Source: JBBQRS01 sp038214535 (GTDB lineage: Bacteria; Chloroflexota; Anaerolineae; CG2-30-64-16). From it: a stretch of 57,231 bases of DNA. Where the stretch lies: assembly GCA_038214535.1 (NCBI GenBank), contig JBBQRS010000016.1, positions 1 to 57,231 of the forward strand, given 5' to 3'. The position numbers and the translations under genes are program-made. The notes under the pieces are model-generated. The model saw only the letters and a program-made list of their open reading frames with translations. It was not told the origin of the DNA and made no database searches. Positions 1-8,747 of this stretch are shown in pieces (within the stretch, counting starts at the first letter, position 1; every line of letters begins with the position of its first letter).

Positions 1-1040
1 TCGTTCAACGCCACTACGAGATGCAATGTATCCGCGGCATCTACAGCAAAACCCAGAGAGTAAGCTCCGGTGATGGGCGCTTCCAGCAACTCTTCCCGCG
101 TCCACGTTTTACCGTCATCGCTCGAACGCATATATCCGATACCTGGGGTCTCACCCTTTTGCCGCCAGATGACGTGCAACCGGCCCGCACTGTCCACCAC
201 GATTTGCGCGTTGTCTCGATTCTCCCCGTCGGCCAATTGCACGGGCGGCTCCCAGGTCTGCCCCCCGTCTGACGAGCGGGCGAAGGAGAGCGCCACGGCA
301 TACTCGGACGCATCGTCGTCTGCCCAGATGGCGAAAACGTCATCGTTCTGACCCACGGCCAGGTATGGCTCGGATGCGTCCAGGTCGGGCGTGTCGAGCC
401 GGGTGACCTTCATCCACGCATCGCCGCCATCCGTAGATCGTGTGAGATAAACGCCGCTGCAACCCGCCTTGCACCGCCGCGCATCGCTGATCGTGCGATC
501 CTGGTCATATTGCATCGTGTCTTTAAAGACGGCGAAGATCCGGTCGCTTTCGTCTACCAGCAAGCGCGGCCAGTACGCGTCGCGCCAGGCCAGGTTCGTG
601 GGCTTGCTCCACGCCCATGCGCTGTTCGGCTCGTCCTGCGCCCAGGCTCCGCTATACCAGGCCGGGCTGGAAATCAGGTGCAACCGGCCCGCGCTGTCCA
701 CTTCGATCTGCGGCAGGTGCGCCGTGAGCGCGATGTCGTTGGCCTGTGACCAGCCCTCCGCATCCTTCATCCGCAACATCAGCTTGTCGGCTCGCCCATC
801 GTGATCCGAGTTCCACTCGGCCCACACCACGTAGACCTTACCGGCGCTATCCACCGCAAGGTCGGGGTAGAGGGAGGCCGTATCCGATTCGGACACATTT
901 TCCGGCGCCGACCACGTTCCCGGTTCCGGCGTCTGTGCGCTGACGCGGGCAGGCGACGCCACAAGCAACATGCTCCCCAGCATGACCAGCAACGCGCCGA
1001 GAAGGCGCAAACGCGGAAGTTGCCTCACGGGGATTGACAT
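1..1040 (-). CDS. Secreted BNR/Asp-box repeat (sialidase-like propeller) protein, 3' end outside window
   Basis: Open reading frame from ATG at 1040 that runs off the left edge (about 346 codons visible). The N-terminus is basic, then a hydrophobic stretch (LLGALLVMLGSMLLVA) ending in SPARVSAQ, a typical signal peptide, so the protein is exported. The rest alternates V-D-S-A-G-blade motifs with three Asp-boxes (STDGGDAW, SSDGGQTW, SSDDGKTW), the hallmark of BNR/sialidase-fold beta-propellers. I see no sialidase FRIP motif, so enzymatic activity is not supported; it may be a carbohydrate- or protein-binding surface propeller. It starts 14 nt after the methyltransferase stop codon and appears to be the distal gene of the glycosylation operon. 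The reverse frame was read by hand from the sequence. Confidence 0.85.
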   Translation of the reverse strand, partial: MSIPVRQLPRLRLLGALLVMLGSMLLVASPARVSAQTPEPGTWSAPENVSESDTASLYPDLAVDSAGKVYVVWAEWNSDHDGRADKLMLRMKDAEGWSQANDIALTAHLPQIEVDSAGRLHLISSPAWYSGAWAQDEPNSAWAWSKPTNLAWRDAYWPRLLVDESDRIFAVFKDTMQYDQDRTISDARRCKAGCSGVYLTRSTDGGDAWMKVTRLDTPDLDASEPYLAVGQNDDVFAIWADDDASEYAVALSFARSSDGGQTWEPPVQLADGENRDNAQIVVDSAGRLHVIWRQKGETPGIGYMRSSDDGKTWTREELLEAPITGAYSLGFAVDAADTLHLVVALN

Positions 1041-1054
1041 AATATTATGGTTTC

Positions 1055-1897
1055 TCACGGTCGTTGCGCGATCACGAACATAATATCGAACAGGTTGAGA
1101 TTGACGCCCCTGGTTGCCCAGCCGGATCGGGCGAGACGGGTGTAGGCGCTTTGCCCTACTGCGCCGAATGGCGTCAGCCCCCAGCGCGCCAGCGCGCTCA
1201 GGCTGCGATAGTTCCCCGGATGGCTCAGGTGCACGACCTCAAGCCCATAGCGTCGCAGCAGTTGCCCCAGGGTCTGCGCCGAGAAGTACCACAGGTGGGT
1301 GGGCGGGTGGATCAACCGCCAGCGTTCGCCCTGCGCGCGCGCCGTCAGGCTGCCGATATCGCCGGTGGTCAACGCCAGCACGCCGCCGGGGCGCAGGTGG
1401 TGCGCGATGCGCTCGATGTAGCGGTCGGGCCGCGCGAGGTGCTCGATGGTGTCCCACATGCAAAAGAGATCATAGCTCGCCGGATCCAGTGGGTACTGAA
1501 GAAATTCCCCGCAGGCCACCGGCAACCCCAGGTTTTCGCGGGCATAGCGGGCCGCAGGTTCGGCAACGTCAATACCGGCAGGTTGCCAGTAGGCTTGCGC
1601 CAGTTCGAGGAAGAAGCCATATGCCGCGCCGATCTCGAACAACTTGCCGCCGTTCGAGTAGCGCCGCAACGTCGCAATGCGGTCGGCGAAGTTGGCCTGC
1701 AACTGGGGCCGGTCGCGCAGGTAATCGTCGTACTCGCCGCCCTTGAAGTACTCATCCTGATACAGGGATGTCAGCGTGATCGGTTCATCCGCGGGCATAT
1801 CTGCAAATACAAACCCACATTGCGGACACCGTAGCAGGCCCCGTGGGGATGGCCGCACGCCATTGACCGCTGCGCCGCAGACCAGACATACTGCCAC
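1055..1897 (-). CDS. Class I SAM-dependent methyltransferase with N-terminal zinc ribbon
   Basis: 280-aa protein. The N-terminus carries two CxxC pairs (CLVCG and, about 20 residues later, CPQCGF), forming a rubredoxin-like zinc ribbon. It is followed by a Rossmann methyltransferase with motif I (EIGAAYGFFLELA) and an acidic end of strand 2 (GIDVAEPA). A Methyltransf_11/23-type core continues through DLFCMWDTIEHL. I chose GTG 1897: it lies directly after the stop of the upstream glycosyltransferase and has an AGGAGG Shine-Dalgarno 9 nt upstream. A start at 1945 would overlap the upstream gene and give an unlikely extension. Ribbon-bearing methyltransferases of this type often act on sugar nucleotides or glycan-linked intermediates, which suits the operon; the actual substrate is unknown. 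Confidence 0.85.
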   Translation of the reverse strand: MAVCLVCGAAVNGVRPSPRGLLRCPQCGFVFADMPADEPITLTSLYQDEYFKGGEYDDYLRDRPQLQANFADRIATLRRYSNGGKLFEIGAAYGFFLELAQAYWQPAGIDVAEPAARYARENLGLPVACGEFLQYPLDPASYDLFCMWDTIEHLARPDRYIERIAHHLRPGGVLALTTGDIGSLTARAQGERWRLIHPPTHLWYFSAQTLGQLLRRYGLEVVHLSHPGNYRSLSALARWGLTPFGAVGQSAYTRLARSGWATRGVNLNLFDIMFVIAQRP

Positions 1898-1898
1898 C

Positions 1899-2858
1899 CT
1901 AAACGGCCTCCTGATCGGGGAAGCCGATCCGCTCGCGCAGCGCATAGAGAGGACGCTGCTTCGATTCTTCGACGATAGTCGCCACGTATTCGCCCATGAC
2001 TCCCTGCATGATGAACTGCGCGCTGCTCAGAATCAGCACGACCAGCATCAGCGACGCCCACCCCTCGATGACTGAATGCTTGAAGAAGTACGCGTACAGG
2101 ATGTAGAGCGCATAGATCGCGCTCAGTGCGGCCAGCGCAAACCCGACGTAGAGCGAAATCCGCAGCGGCACGGTCGAGAACGATAGGACGCCGCTCAATG
2201 CCAATCCCGCGCTACGGGTGAAGGAATATTGAGGTCGGCCCGAGTAGCGGGGCTGCGCCACGTAGGGCACATACGCGGTCTTGAACCCCAGCCAGGGTAT
2301 CAGCCCGCGCAGGAACCTTCTGCGCTCGCGGACGGTGTGCAGCGCCTCGACCACGACGCGATCCATCAGGCGAAAATCGGCGGCCCCTGGCGGAATATCG
2401 GTTTTAGAGATCGCCCCGAACACCTTATAAAAGCCCTGCGACGTCTGCCGCTTGAGCCAGGCGCCGTCGGCTTCGCTGGTCTGGCGCACGGTCTGCACGA
2501 TGTCATATCCCTCGCGCCATTTCTCTACCAGGCAGGGGATATACTCCGGCGGGTGTTGCAGGTCGCCGTCCATTGTGATGACGGCGCGCCCCGACGCGTG
2601 GTCAAGCCCCACGGTCAGCGCCGTCTGATGGCCCCAGTTGCGCGACAGGTCGAGGATGCGGATACAGGGATTTTCCGCGTGCAGCCCCCGCAACACCTCC
2701 AGCGAATCATCCCGGCTGCCGTCGTTCACAAAGATCATCTCATACGGCTCGCGCAGCGAGGCCAGGACCTCGGTCAACTGCCGGTATAATTCGGGCAGGT
2801 TGGACGCCTCGTTGAAGACCGGGATCACCAGGGACAACGTAACGGGTCGCGCTTTCAT
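1899..2858 (-). CDS. Family 2 glycosyltransferase, DPM1/GtrB-like, with two C-terminal TM segments
   Basis: 319 aa. The N-terminal GT-A domain has the opening strand LVIPVFNEASNLPEL, the nucleotide-binding FVNDGSRDDS and a metal-binding DxD equivalent in TMDGDLQHPP. Two hydrophobic helices follow (about residues 225-250 and 262-290). This is the layout of polyprenyl-phosphate glycosyltransferases (dolichol-phosphate mannose synthase, GtrB, ArnC), which load a sugar from NDP-sugar onto undecaprenyl phosphate at the inner membrane face. Its ATG overlaps the stop of the upstream DUF2079 gene by 4 nt (ATGA), implying translational coupling. In context it probably supplies the lipid-linked sugar donor for the two polytopic membrane proteins upstream in the operon. 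The sugar is not predictable from sequence. Confidence 0.93.
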   Translation of the reverse strand: MKARPVTLSLVIPVFNEASNLPELYRQLTEVLASLREPYEMIFVNDGSRDDSLEVLRGLHAENPCIRILDLSRNWGHQTALTVGLDHASGRAVITMDGDLQHPPEYIPCLVEKWREGYDIVQTVRQTSEADGAWLKRQTSQGFYKVFGAISKTDIPPGAADFRLMDRVVVEALHTVRERRRFLRGLIPWLGFKTAYVPYVAQPRYSGRPQYSFTRSAGLALSGVLSFSTVPLRISLYVGFALAALSAIYALYILYAYFFKHSVIEGWASLMLVVLILSSAQFIMQGVMGEYVATIVEESKQRPLYALRERIGFPDQEAV

Positions 2859-5422
2859 GGATTCCCCGTCGCCTTGCGTTCACGCATTTCGAAAAGCTGC
2901 GTCCCCGGCGTCAAGCGTTCCGGCGCAGCCGCGATGGCAAAGTGTTCGGGCACAACGTAGAGCCCGGTTTGCCACCGGTAATCGTCCAGCCGGCGACCGG
3001 GCGGCATGCTGAACTCGATCTCTTCCTTGATCACCATCCCGACGCGCCACTCGGAGGGCGGTAAAAGCAAGAAAGTCGGGACGTGTACCATCTGCAATGG
3101 CGCTTCTCCCGGCGTATCAAACGTGTCAATCAGCACGTTTTCATCGGTCCGTTCCTGAACGTGGTCTTTCGGGTTGATGCCGTATCTGAACTGGAAGGGG
3201 GCGTCGAACCCATCGAGCACTTGCCAGTAATAGGCGACCCGGTAGCGTTCGCCTGACGGGGACGGCGCTGTATCGCTCGTGAGATCATATCCTAACAGCT
3301 GCAGCCGCTCGCCGAAGTCGTGTTGCATCGCATGGGTCGGGCTTGCGACATCCACAACGTTCGCGGTGAAGGGATCGCCTTCTGAAGTCTCACCGGCGGC
3401 GCGGCGCTTAAGCACCAGGATGCCGTCCTCGAACGTCTCAACGCGATAATCGCCGCTCGCCAGCAGTTGCGCGTACAACTCGCGGCCCGCAAGATGTGGG
3501 TCGCCGGCCGTGTGGCCGGTTGCATCGGCGTCAATCGCGCGCACGCTGACTTTGGGCGGCTGGATATACGTCTCGAACAGATCAATCACGACCCACGGCG
3601 CGTTTGCAAGGACTTCAGCAGGCGGCGGGTCGAAGAAGTGATATACCACCGGGCGCTGGCCCAGGCCCAGCAGCGTGGCATCGGAGGCCAGCACAACCGC
3701 GTCGGGCGGTATCGCCTCCACCACCGCCTCCAGGCGCGCGTCGTGTGCATCGCGCACGTAGAGCGCACGCCAGTTGTTGTAAGGTAGATCCGTGCTCCAG
3801 AAGTTCAAACCGAGCGGGCCGATGGACCAGAAGAACGCCGCCGCGAGGCTCGCGCTCAGCAGGACGACGCCCCAACTTGTGCGAAGCTGCCCGACCTCCC
3901 TGTGCGTCCGCCGCCCGATCCAGGTTGACAGGTTCGCCACCCCAACCAGCGCAGCCGCGAAGAAGAAGGGCAGGGCCGGCAGGAGGTGAAACTCGAACAG
4001 GTCCGGCACCGTGGTCAACGCGAACATGGCGACGATCGGCAGGCCGACCAGCGCCAGCGCCGCGTGAAAGATCGGCAGGAAGGCCAGCGATAGGAAGGCG
4101 AAGAACAGCGCCAGGATATCCGGTTGCGTGGCGGCCAGCCTCAGCACGGTGCGTGGTTCCCTGAGCAGCGTTTCCGCGATGCCTCCCGCCCCGGCCTCGC
4201 CCCCCATCTGCCCGAAATTGAGGGCAAAGTGGATCGAGCCTGACCCGCCGCGTAGCGCGGGCATGACCACGAACATCACGCCGACAAACCATACCACGCC
4301 GAGCGCCGAAAGCAACACCCCCAGGCCGGGCCGCCGGTAGTGGTAAATGACGTAGAACCCCAGCGGGATCACGACCAGCGCAATATACTCCTTGCACATC
4401 ATCGCCAGCACGACGAGAACCACCGTCGCGACCCAACGACGATACTCTAATGCCAGCAGGGCGGCCAGGAAGAGCGGCACGGTCAGGCTGTCGGGGCGAA
4501 AGCTGCCCCCCGCGGCGAGCGCAGAGTTGACGACGCCGGGATGCGCCAGATAAGCGAACGCCGCGCAGACCGCAACAAGCGGCACAACCAGATAGCTCAG
4601 CGCCAACCGATACACCAGCCAGCCGCCCAGCGCCAGCGCCCCCGCCTGAAGGATCAACAGCGCGCGCGGGTCGGGCCAGATCAGATAGAGCGGCGCGACC
4701 AGCAGCATGATCGGTTCGAAATGATCCGTCAGCAGCGTCTCGGGCAGGCCGCCATACTGCGTAAACCCCAGCACGTTCCCGTGCCAGGTGTTCCAGAGCG
4801 CTTGGTCGAACTGCGCCAGGTCAACGCCCCAGAAGTTGTGTGCGCCATAGCGTGCCATCGTCAGCCCGCCGGTGACCAGGAAAAATAAAATCACGCCCCC
4901 GATGACCCATGCCCTCGAACCGAGCGCCGCGCGCCACCATGAGTTGACATAACCTCCTTCGATCAGCGCCTTCCAGCCGGTCACCCCACACACTGTCGTG
5001 GTGACCAGTGTGACCACGGCAGCATGGTTTCCGGCGACCGGCGCGCCAAGCAACCGGCTCAATAGCGGCGCGCTCCCCAACAGCAACAGCGGCAGATAGG
5101 TCGGCGCATCCAGAACCAGGGCTTCGCGCAGGCTCAATCCCGTCATCCGGGTCAGCAGGAACGACCAGACGACCCAGATCCCGGCAAGGATGAGCGGCGC
5201 AACCGTGAGGGTCGCCATCAGGGCGGCGCCGGCATCGAGTTGCTTTGGCGGTAGGAAATCCTGGTTGAAGCCAAGAAACTCCACGCCGAATAACCCCAGC
5301 GCCGCGCCGCTCAGCCAGACCGCGAAGATCGGTAACATGAAGCTTCGTGCGGCTACCCGGCGGTTTGAAGCTGGTGAAGGGATGCGAAATGCCTGGGCAG
5401 CTTTCACTTCTGGCTGGGTCAT
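2855..5422 (-). CDS. DUF2079 polytopic membrane protein, probable GT-C-type glycosyltransferase
   Basis: 855 aa. A cytoplasmic N-terminus of about 30 residues is followed by many hydrophobic helices to about residue 530, then a large soluble C-terminal domain. The DUF2079 signature is visible: an acidic loop after the early helices (DLAQFDQALWNTWHGN) followed by LTDHFEPIMLL. Members resemble GT-C glycosyltransferases, which use polyprenyl-phosphate sugars on the extracytoplasmic side; that role is inferred. The C-terminal half carries a beta-rich region (about 690-840) with HVQERTDENV and LPPSEWRVG, resembling the accessory domains of other DUF2079 proteins. The start ATG overlaps the upstream stop by 4 nt and the stop overlaps the next start by 4 nt, so three genes are tightly coupled. 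Confidence 0.88.
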   Translation of the reverse strand: MTQPEVKAAQAFRIPSPASNRRVAARSFMLPIFAVWLSGAALGLFGVEFLGFNQDFLPPKQLDAGAALMATLTVAPLILAGIWVVWSFLLTRMTGLSLREALVLDAPTYLPLLLLGSAPLLSRLLGAPVAGNHAAVVTLVTTTVCGVTGWKALIEGGYVNSWWRAALGSRAWVIGGVILFFLVTGGLTMARYGAHNFWGVDLAQFDQALWNTWHGNVLGFTQYGGLPETLLTDHFEPIMLLVAPLYLIWPDPRALLILQAGALALGGWLVYRLALSYLVVPLVAVCAAFAYLAHPGVVNSALAAGGSFRPDSLTVPLFLAALLALEYRRWVATVVLVVLAMMCKEYIALVVIPLGFYVIYHYRRPGLGVLLSALGVVWFVGVMFVVMPALRGGSGSIHFALNFGQMGGEAGAGGIAETLLREPRTVLRLAATQPDILALFFAFLSLAFLPIFHAALALVGLPIVAMFALTTVPDLFEFHLLPALPFFFAAALVGVANLSTWIGRRTHREVGQLRTSWGVVLLSASLAAAFFWSIGPLGLNFWSTDLPYNNWRALYVRDAHDARLEAVVEAIPPDAVVLASDATLLGLGQRPVVYHFFDPPPAEVLANAPWVVIDLFETYIQPPKVSVRAIDADATGHTAGDPHLAGRELYAQLLASGDYRVETFEDGILVLKRRAAGETSEGDPFTANVVDVASPTHAMQHDFGERLQLLGYDLTSDTAPSPSGERYRVAYYWQVLDGFDAPFQFRYGINPKDHVQERTDENVLIDTFDTPGEAPLQMVHVPTFLLLPPSEWRVGMVIKEEIEFSMPPGRRLDDYRWQTGLYVVPEHFAIAAAPERLTPGTQLFEMRERKATGNP

Positions 5423-7434
5423 TTTGAGGGCAGGTAGCGGTAAAGCATGGTGTGCGACGCGGCCGATTCAACCCGCTGGAAATGCGCGCCGTCGCCATCA
5501 AATCGTGTCTTGAGGGCATCCAATACCCCCGGCGTCAGCGTGTATTTCCCGTATGCGGGTTCCGGCGCGGTCAGCAGGACGAAATCCACCCCATAACGCT
5601 CCATGATGGGAATCACCTGCGCTTGCGGCGTCTTTGGATCGAGCACCAGGCCGACATCCTCGCGCCGCCGGTCATCATCGTTGATTCCCGGTGCGCTGTG
5701 ACCGTAAGTGATGGCCGGGACGAAGTGATTACTGATCGCCCCGATGAAATAGCCGGTCTGCGGGTCGGACAACACAACGCTGCCGGGCGGCGCGGCTTCG
5801 AGGACGCCCTTCAACTCTGCCGCAACCTGTGTACGCAACCGGGGCTGCGCGCCGGTGAGCACGGCTGCCGAGTTACGCACATAGCTCCCCATCGGGCGCA
5901 GCAACGGCACGCTGCTCGGCAGCAGGGCCAGTCCACCGACGACGCACAGCACCACAAGACTGGTCACGCGTGACCAGCCCCACGTTTTCCCTCCCGCGGC
6001 AATCCACCACGCAAGCCCGAGCGCGCCTACTCCGCCCAGCACGAACTGGAACTGGAATACTTGCAGCGCCAGCCGCCACACGCCCCACGGCGGCAGCAAG
6101 CCCGACCGCACGGCGGCTTCGACAAAGAGCGGGTTGAACGCCGTTGCCAGCACGGCCAACATGGACGCCAGCAACCAGATGGCCCAGTTCTGATCTTTTG
6201 CCAATAGAACCAGGAGCGGGGCCAGCAGAAACGCCAGCGCCCACGGCGAAAAGCCGCTGCCCATCAGCGCACCGGGCTTGATGAAGCGCCACCCGGCCAC
6301 CTGCCCGACGACGCCCCACTCATCCGCATAAATGGCATTGGTGGATCCCGGCCCCGAGCCCAGCCACGGCCCCGCCAGAAGCGCGACGATGACGATGCTT
6401 GCCGCCAGCAGCGCGCCCACGCGCAGCGCATAGCGGCCATCGCGCCGCAAGAGCATGTGCAGCCCGCCATAGCTGCCTAGCAATAACACATAACCGAGCA
6501 CGACGAGCAGGTGTGTGCCTGCACAGGCGGCCAACAGCAGCAACGTCAGGGGTAGCGCCGCGACGACGCGCTGTTCGAAGTAGACCCACGTCAGGGCGCA
6601 CGCCGCGAGGAAGAGGATAAAGGCAATCCCTGCCGGCGATACGACCATCATCGGGACATCCCAGGTGAACCGGCCAAAGCCGTAGAGCAGGAAGACGCAG
6701 GAAAGCGCCGCCGCCCGGCCGTCCCGGAACAGGGTCTCGCCGAGCAGAAAATGGGTGCAGATGGCGAGCGGCAGGATCAGCACGGGCAAAATGTCCCAGA
6801 GCGCTGCTGGCGAGATAGCCCCCAATCTCGCCAGCAGCGCCGCAATCGCCAGCCACGGGCTGCCGCGTTGCGGGTCTGCTGCACCCTCGAAATAGGGATC
6901 GCCCGGCAGCAGACGTTCCGTTGCGGCAATGTGGCGCACGCCGGCCAGGTAGTACCAGTTGTCCGTATCCGGCATGAACAACGCGCCCTGCCCTAACGCG
7001 ACAAGCGCCCAGAATGCCGCGATGACTCCGACTACGGCAATCGGCAGCCCCCCGATCGTCGCTTGAGCGCCTGCTTCATGGTCCCGGCGGATGCCCTTCA
7101 CGCCCAGCCAGCCCGATTCGATCACTAACAACCCGGCCAGGGAGAACGCGAACGCATTCAGCGTACCGCCGAAGGCCAGCGCCGCCAACCATGCCAGGAA
7201 CGCCGCCCCCAGGCTCAGCGCAAAATCCAGCCCCAGGCGCGACGGCAACGACCAGGCGCATGTCGGCAGCAGGATGCGCCGCAGCAAATATCCCGGCAGC
7301 AGAAGCACTAACAGCCCGGCCGCGGCGACCCGCAAGTAATTTGTCGCCGTCGGAAACGCCGGCCAGAGCACCAGGATGCTCGCAATGGCGAGCTCGCCCA
7401 GCGCAGCCCAGCGCAGCAGAGGGTTATCTTCCAT
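5419..7434 (-). CDS. Large polytopic membrane protein, GT-C-like, function unknown
   Basis: 671 aa with roughly 12-14 hydrophobic helices from residue 10 to about 500, then a soluble tail of about 150 residues. Between early helices there is an acidic loop (FMPDTDNWYYLAGVRHI) in the position where GT-C glycosyltransferases carry their catalytic acidic residue, followed by AATERLLPGDPYFEG. The tail contains PPGSVVLSDPQTGYF and YGVDFVLLT, a short alpha/beta module seen in related membrane proteins that follow the same plan. I do not recognise a named family with certainty. Position between the TPR protein and DUF2079, with 4-nt coupling to the latter, argues for a shared role in sugar or glycan transfer. 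Start is ATG 7434. Confidence 0.75.
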   Translation of the reverse strand: MEDNPLLRWAALGELAIASILVLWPAFPTATNYLRVAAAGLLVLLLPGYLLRRILLPTCAWSLPSRLGLDFALSLGAAFLAWLAALAFGGTLNAFAFSLAGLLVIESGWLGVKGIRRDHEAGAQATIGGLPIAVVGVIAAFWALVALGQGALFMPDTDNWYYLAGVRHIAATERLLPGDPYFEGAADPQRGSPWLAIAALLARLGAISPAALWDILPVLILPLAICTHFLLGETLFRDGRAAALSCVFLLYGFGRFTWDVPMMVVSPAGIAFILFLAACALTWVYFEQRVVAALPLTLLLLAACAGTHLLVVLGYVLLLGSYGGLHMLLRRDGRYALRVGALLAASIVIVALLAGPWLGSGPGSTNAIYADEWGVVGQVAGWRFIKPGALMGSGFSPWALAFLLAPLLVLLAKDQNWAIWLLASMLAVLATAFNPLFVEAAVRSGLLPPWGVWRLALQVFQFQFVLGGVGALGLAWWIAAGGKTWGWSRVTSLVVLCVVGGLALLPSSVPLLRPMGSYVRNSAAVLTGAQPRLRTQVAAELKGVLEAAPPGSVVLSDPQTGYFIGAISNHFVPAITYGHSAPGINDDDRRREDVGLVLDPKTPQAQVIPIMERYGVDFVLLTAPEPAYGKYTLTPGVLDALKTRFDGDGAHFQRVESAASHTMLYRYLPSK

Positions 7435-7464
7435 CCACCCGTTGATCCCGCTGGCTTTAATCGC

Positions 7465-8235
7465 TCATCTCCTGTGGGGCCGGTCGCGCAGACCGTCTGT
7501 GGAAAACGCGTCCCAGTAATCTGCCCCGGTGAGGTCGCCCTGTTTGCGATACAGGTCTACCAGCATATCGGCATACGGGGTGATTGCCGGGGCCAGCTTT
7601 GCCGCCAGCAAAAGATGTTCGATGGCCGCTTTGTTATCGCCGCGCTGCCGATAGATACTTCCCATGAGGTAATGCACGCGGTGCATATCAGGGTCTATCG
7701 CTAACGCTGAGCTTAAAGGATCCAGCGCCTCTTCGGGCCTTTGCGCAACATAGAGCGTTTCGCCCAACCCTGCAAGCGCAGATGCCGAACGTGGTTCAAG
7801 CCGCAGGGAGAGCCGGAAGAACTGCTCTGCGGCTTTCAACTGCCCTTGCTTGAGTGCTTGATACGCCTGCGCCGTCAGATAGGGGGACGCGCCTGCGTTG
7901 CGCCAGGCTTCCAACGCCTTCGGCTCGTCGCCCAGCGCGTAATGTACCTGGCCCGCCAGCCAGTACATCAACGGCTCGCCGCCCAATTGCTCCGCCTCGC
8001 GCAGCGCGCCGGGATAATCTCCTGTGGCATACGCCGCGAAGGCGAGGTTGCGAATGGCCGCGCGTGAGGGTGAGATTGCCATGCTCCTCTCAAGCGCGGC
8101 TTCTGCCACAGTAATATCTATCGCGTTGTGGTCGCCGATCACGGTCCTGTGCAGGGTCATTGCGCCATAGTTCAGCCATAGGAGGCTGGTCAACGGGCGC
8201 GCAATTAGCAATAACAGTGCCCCGAGCGTGATCAA
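7465..8235 (-). CDS. Membrane-anchored tetratricopeptide repeat protein
   Basis: 256 aa as called. One N-terminal transmembrane helix (about residues 2-22, LGALLLLIARPLTSLLWL) is preceded by basic residues if the frame is extended upstream. The remainder is TPR-type helical repeats, for example YWLAGQVHYALGDEPKALEAW, SASALAGLGETLYVAQ and HRVHYLMGSIYRQ (at least four units). No ATG or GTG exists in frame between the upstream stop and this point; TTG 8235 is the best start, with a weak ribosome site. It would act as an extracytoplasmic scaffold for the membrane enzymes encoded just downstream (30-nt gap). TPR proteins are common partners in bacterial exopolysaccharide and protein-glycosylation loci. 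Confidence 0.8.
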   Translation of the reverse strand: MITLGALLLLIARPLTSLLWLNYGAMTLHRTVIGDHNAIDITVAEAALERSMAISPSRAAIRNLAFAAYATGDYPGALREAEQLGGEPLMYWLAGQVHYALGDEPKALEAWRNAGASPYLTAQAYQALKQGQLKAAEQFFRLSLRLEPRSASALAGLGETLYVAQRPEEALDPLSSALAIDPDMHRVHYLMGSIYRQRGDNKAAIEHLLLAAKLAPAITPYADMLVDLYRKQGDLTGADYWDAFSTDGLRDRPHRR

Positions 8236-8288
8236 GCGGATCGTCTGCTTGCGTCTGACCTTGCCAGGAATATCGCCCGAAGGAATCT

Positions 8289-8513
8289 CTATGACGAGTC
8301 TCCATCCAGCAGAATCGTCGAAGAATCAACGGCCTGGCTTTGCACCACTTCGATGAAACGCAACCTGCCGCGCTGGACGACCCGGCGGACTTCGTCGAAC
8401 GGGGCAACGCGCGTCAGGGCATCCTCGACCTGGCACACAAGCTGCGGTGTGAGGAAACGAACGCCATTGGAAAGAACGGGTCTTGCTTCGACATCCCTGG
8501 TGAGTTTGGTCAT
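8289..8513 (-). CDS. Small conserved-looking protein of 74 aa, unknown function
   Basis: ATG 8513 is preceded by AAGGG eight bases upstream; the protein starts MTKLTRDVEARPVLSNG. The central and C-terminal part (VCQVEDALTRVAP, then FDEVRRVVQRGRLRFIEV) has an amphipathic helix, a beta strand and a basic turn, and looks like a real folded small domain. Similar short proteins with an E-V-R-x-V-V-x-x-G-R-L-R-F core occur in Chloroflexi from memory, but I cannot name the family. It is the first gene of the leftward operon, after the promoter and structured leader at 8514-8747, and ends 54 nt before the TPR gene start. No signal peptide or transmembrane segment. Confidence 0.65.
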   Translation of the reverse strand: MTKLTRDVEARPVLSNGVRFLTPQLVCQVEDALTRVAPFDEVRRVVQRGRLRFIEVVQSQAVDSSTILLDGDSS

Positions 8514-8712
8514 CTCTCGTACCCTTAGACGCGCAGAATGATGGTGGGAGAAAACGAAAAACGACCCCCCGGTATTTTTGCATCTCTGGCGGCGGTCGTG
8601 GCCCTTTTCCCCTGCGGGGATGTTCAATCGGGCGAACGTCAAAGGCGGCTTCTTGACGCCTGGAGCGGCTCTCAATTTGGGCCGGTCGGGCGGAGAGGCT
8701 AACTTAGCCTGA
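8514..8712 (-). promoter_or_regulatory. Structured 5' leader of the leftward glycosylation operon
   Basis: About 200 nt separate the predicted transcription start (near 8713) from the first gene. Read on the minus strand it can form: the palindrome at 8696-8710; a hairpin from CGTCAA (8653-8658 complement) with TTGACG (8637-8642 complement); a short CCCC-GCA-GGGG hairpin; and ACGACC (8594-8599) with GGTCGT (8561-8566) followed by a T-rich run, which resembles a weak terminator. It matches no riboswitch consensus I know. It could be an attenuating leader or simply a long UTR. Confidence 0.35.
8696..8710. promoter_or_regulatory. Perfect 15-bp palindrome, candidate operator
   Basis: AGGCTAA-C-TTAGCCT: two perfect 7-bp arms around one base. 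It begins about three bases downstream of the start predicted from the minus-strand TATAAT box at 8720-8725, a classic position for a repressor operator. It could alternatively form a 5'-terminal RNA hairpin. No repressor gene is adjacent. Confidence 0.5.
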
Positions 8713-8719
8713 CGACGTG

Positions 8720-8747
8720 ATTATAGGGTGTGTACTCATTGGTTCAG
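8720..8747 (-). promoter_or_regulatory. Promoter of the leftward glycosylation operon
   Basis: Minus strand: CTGAAC (8742-8747), 16-nt spacer, perfect TATAAT (8720-8725). The -35 matches the sigma-70 consensus at four of six positions. It drives toward the 74-aa gene at 8513 and the genes down to the left edge. Confidence 0.5.

Noticed and set aside
1..1040. Sialidase enzyme
   Set aside because: Asp-boxes are present but no FRIP motif or catalytic Arg triad was seen in the visible part; called only a propeller protein.
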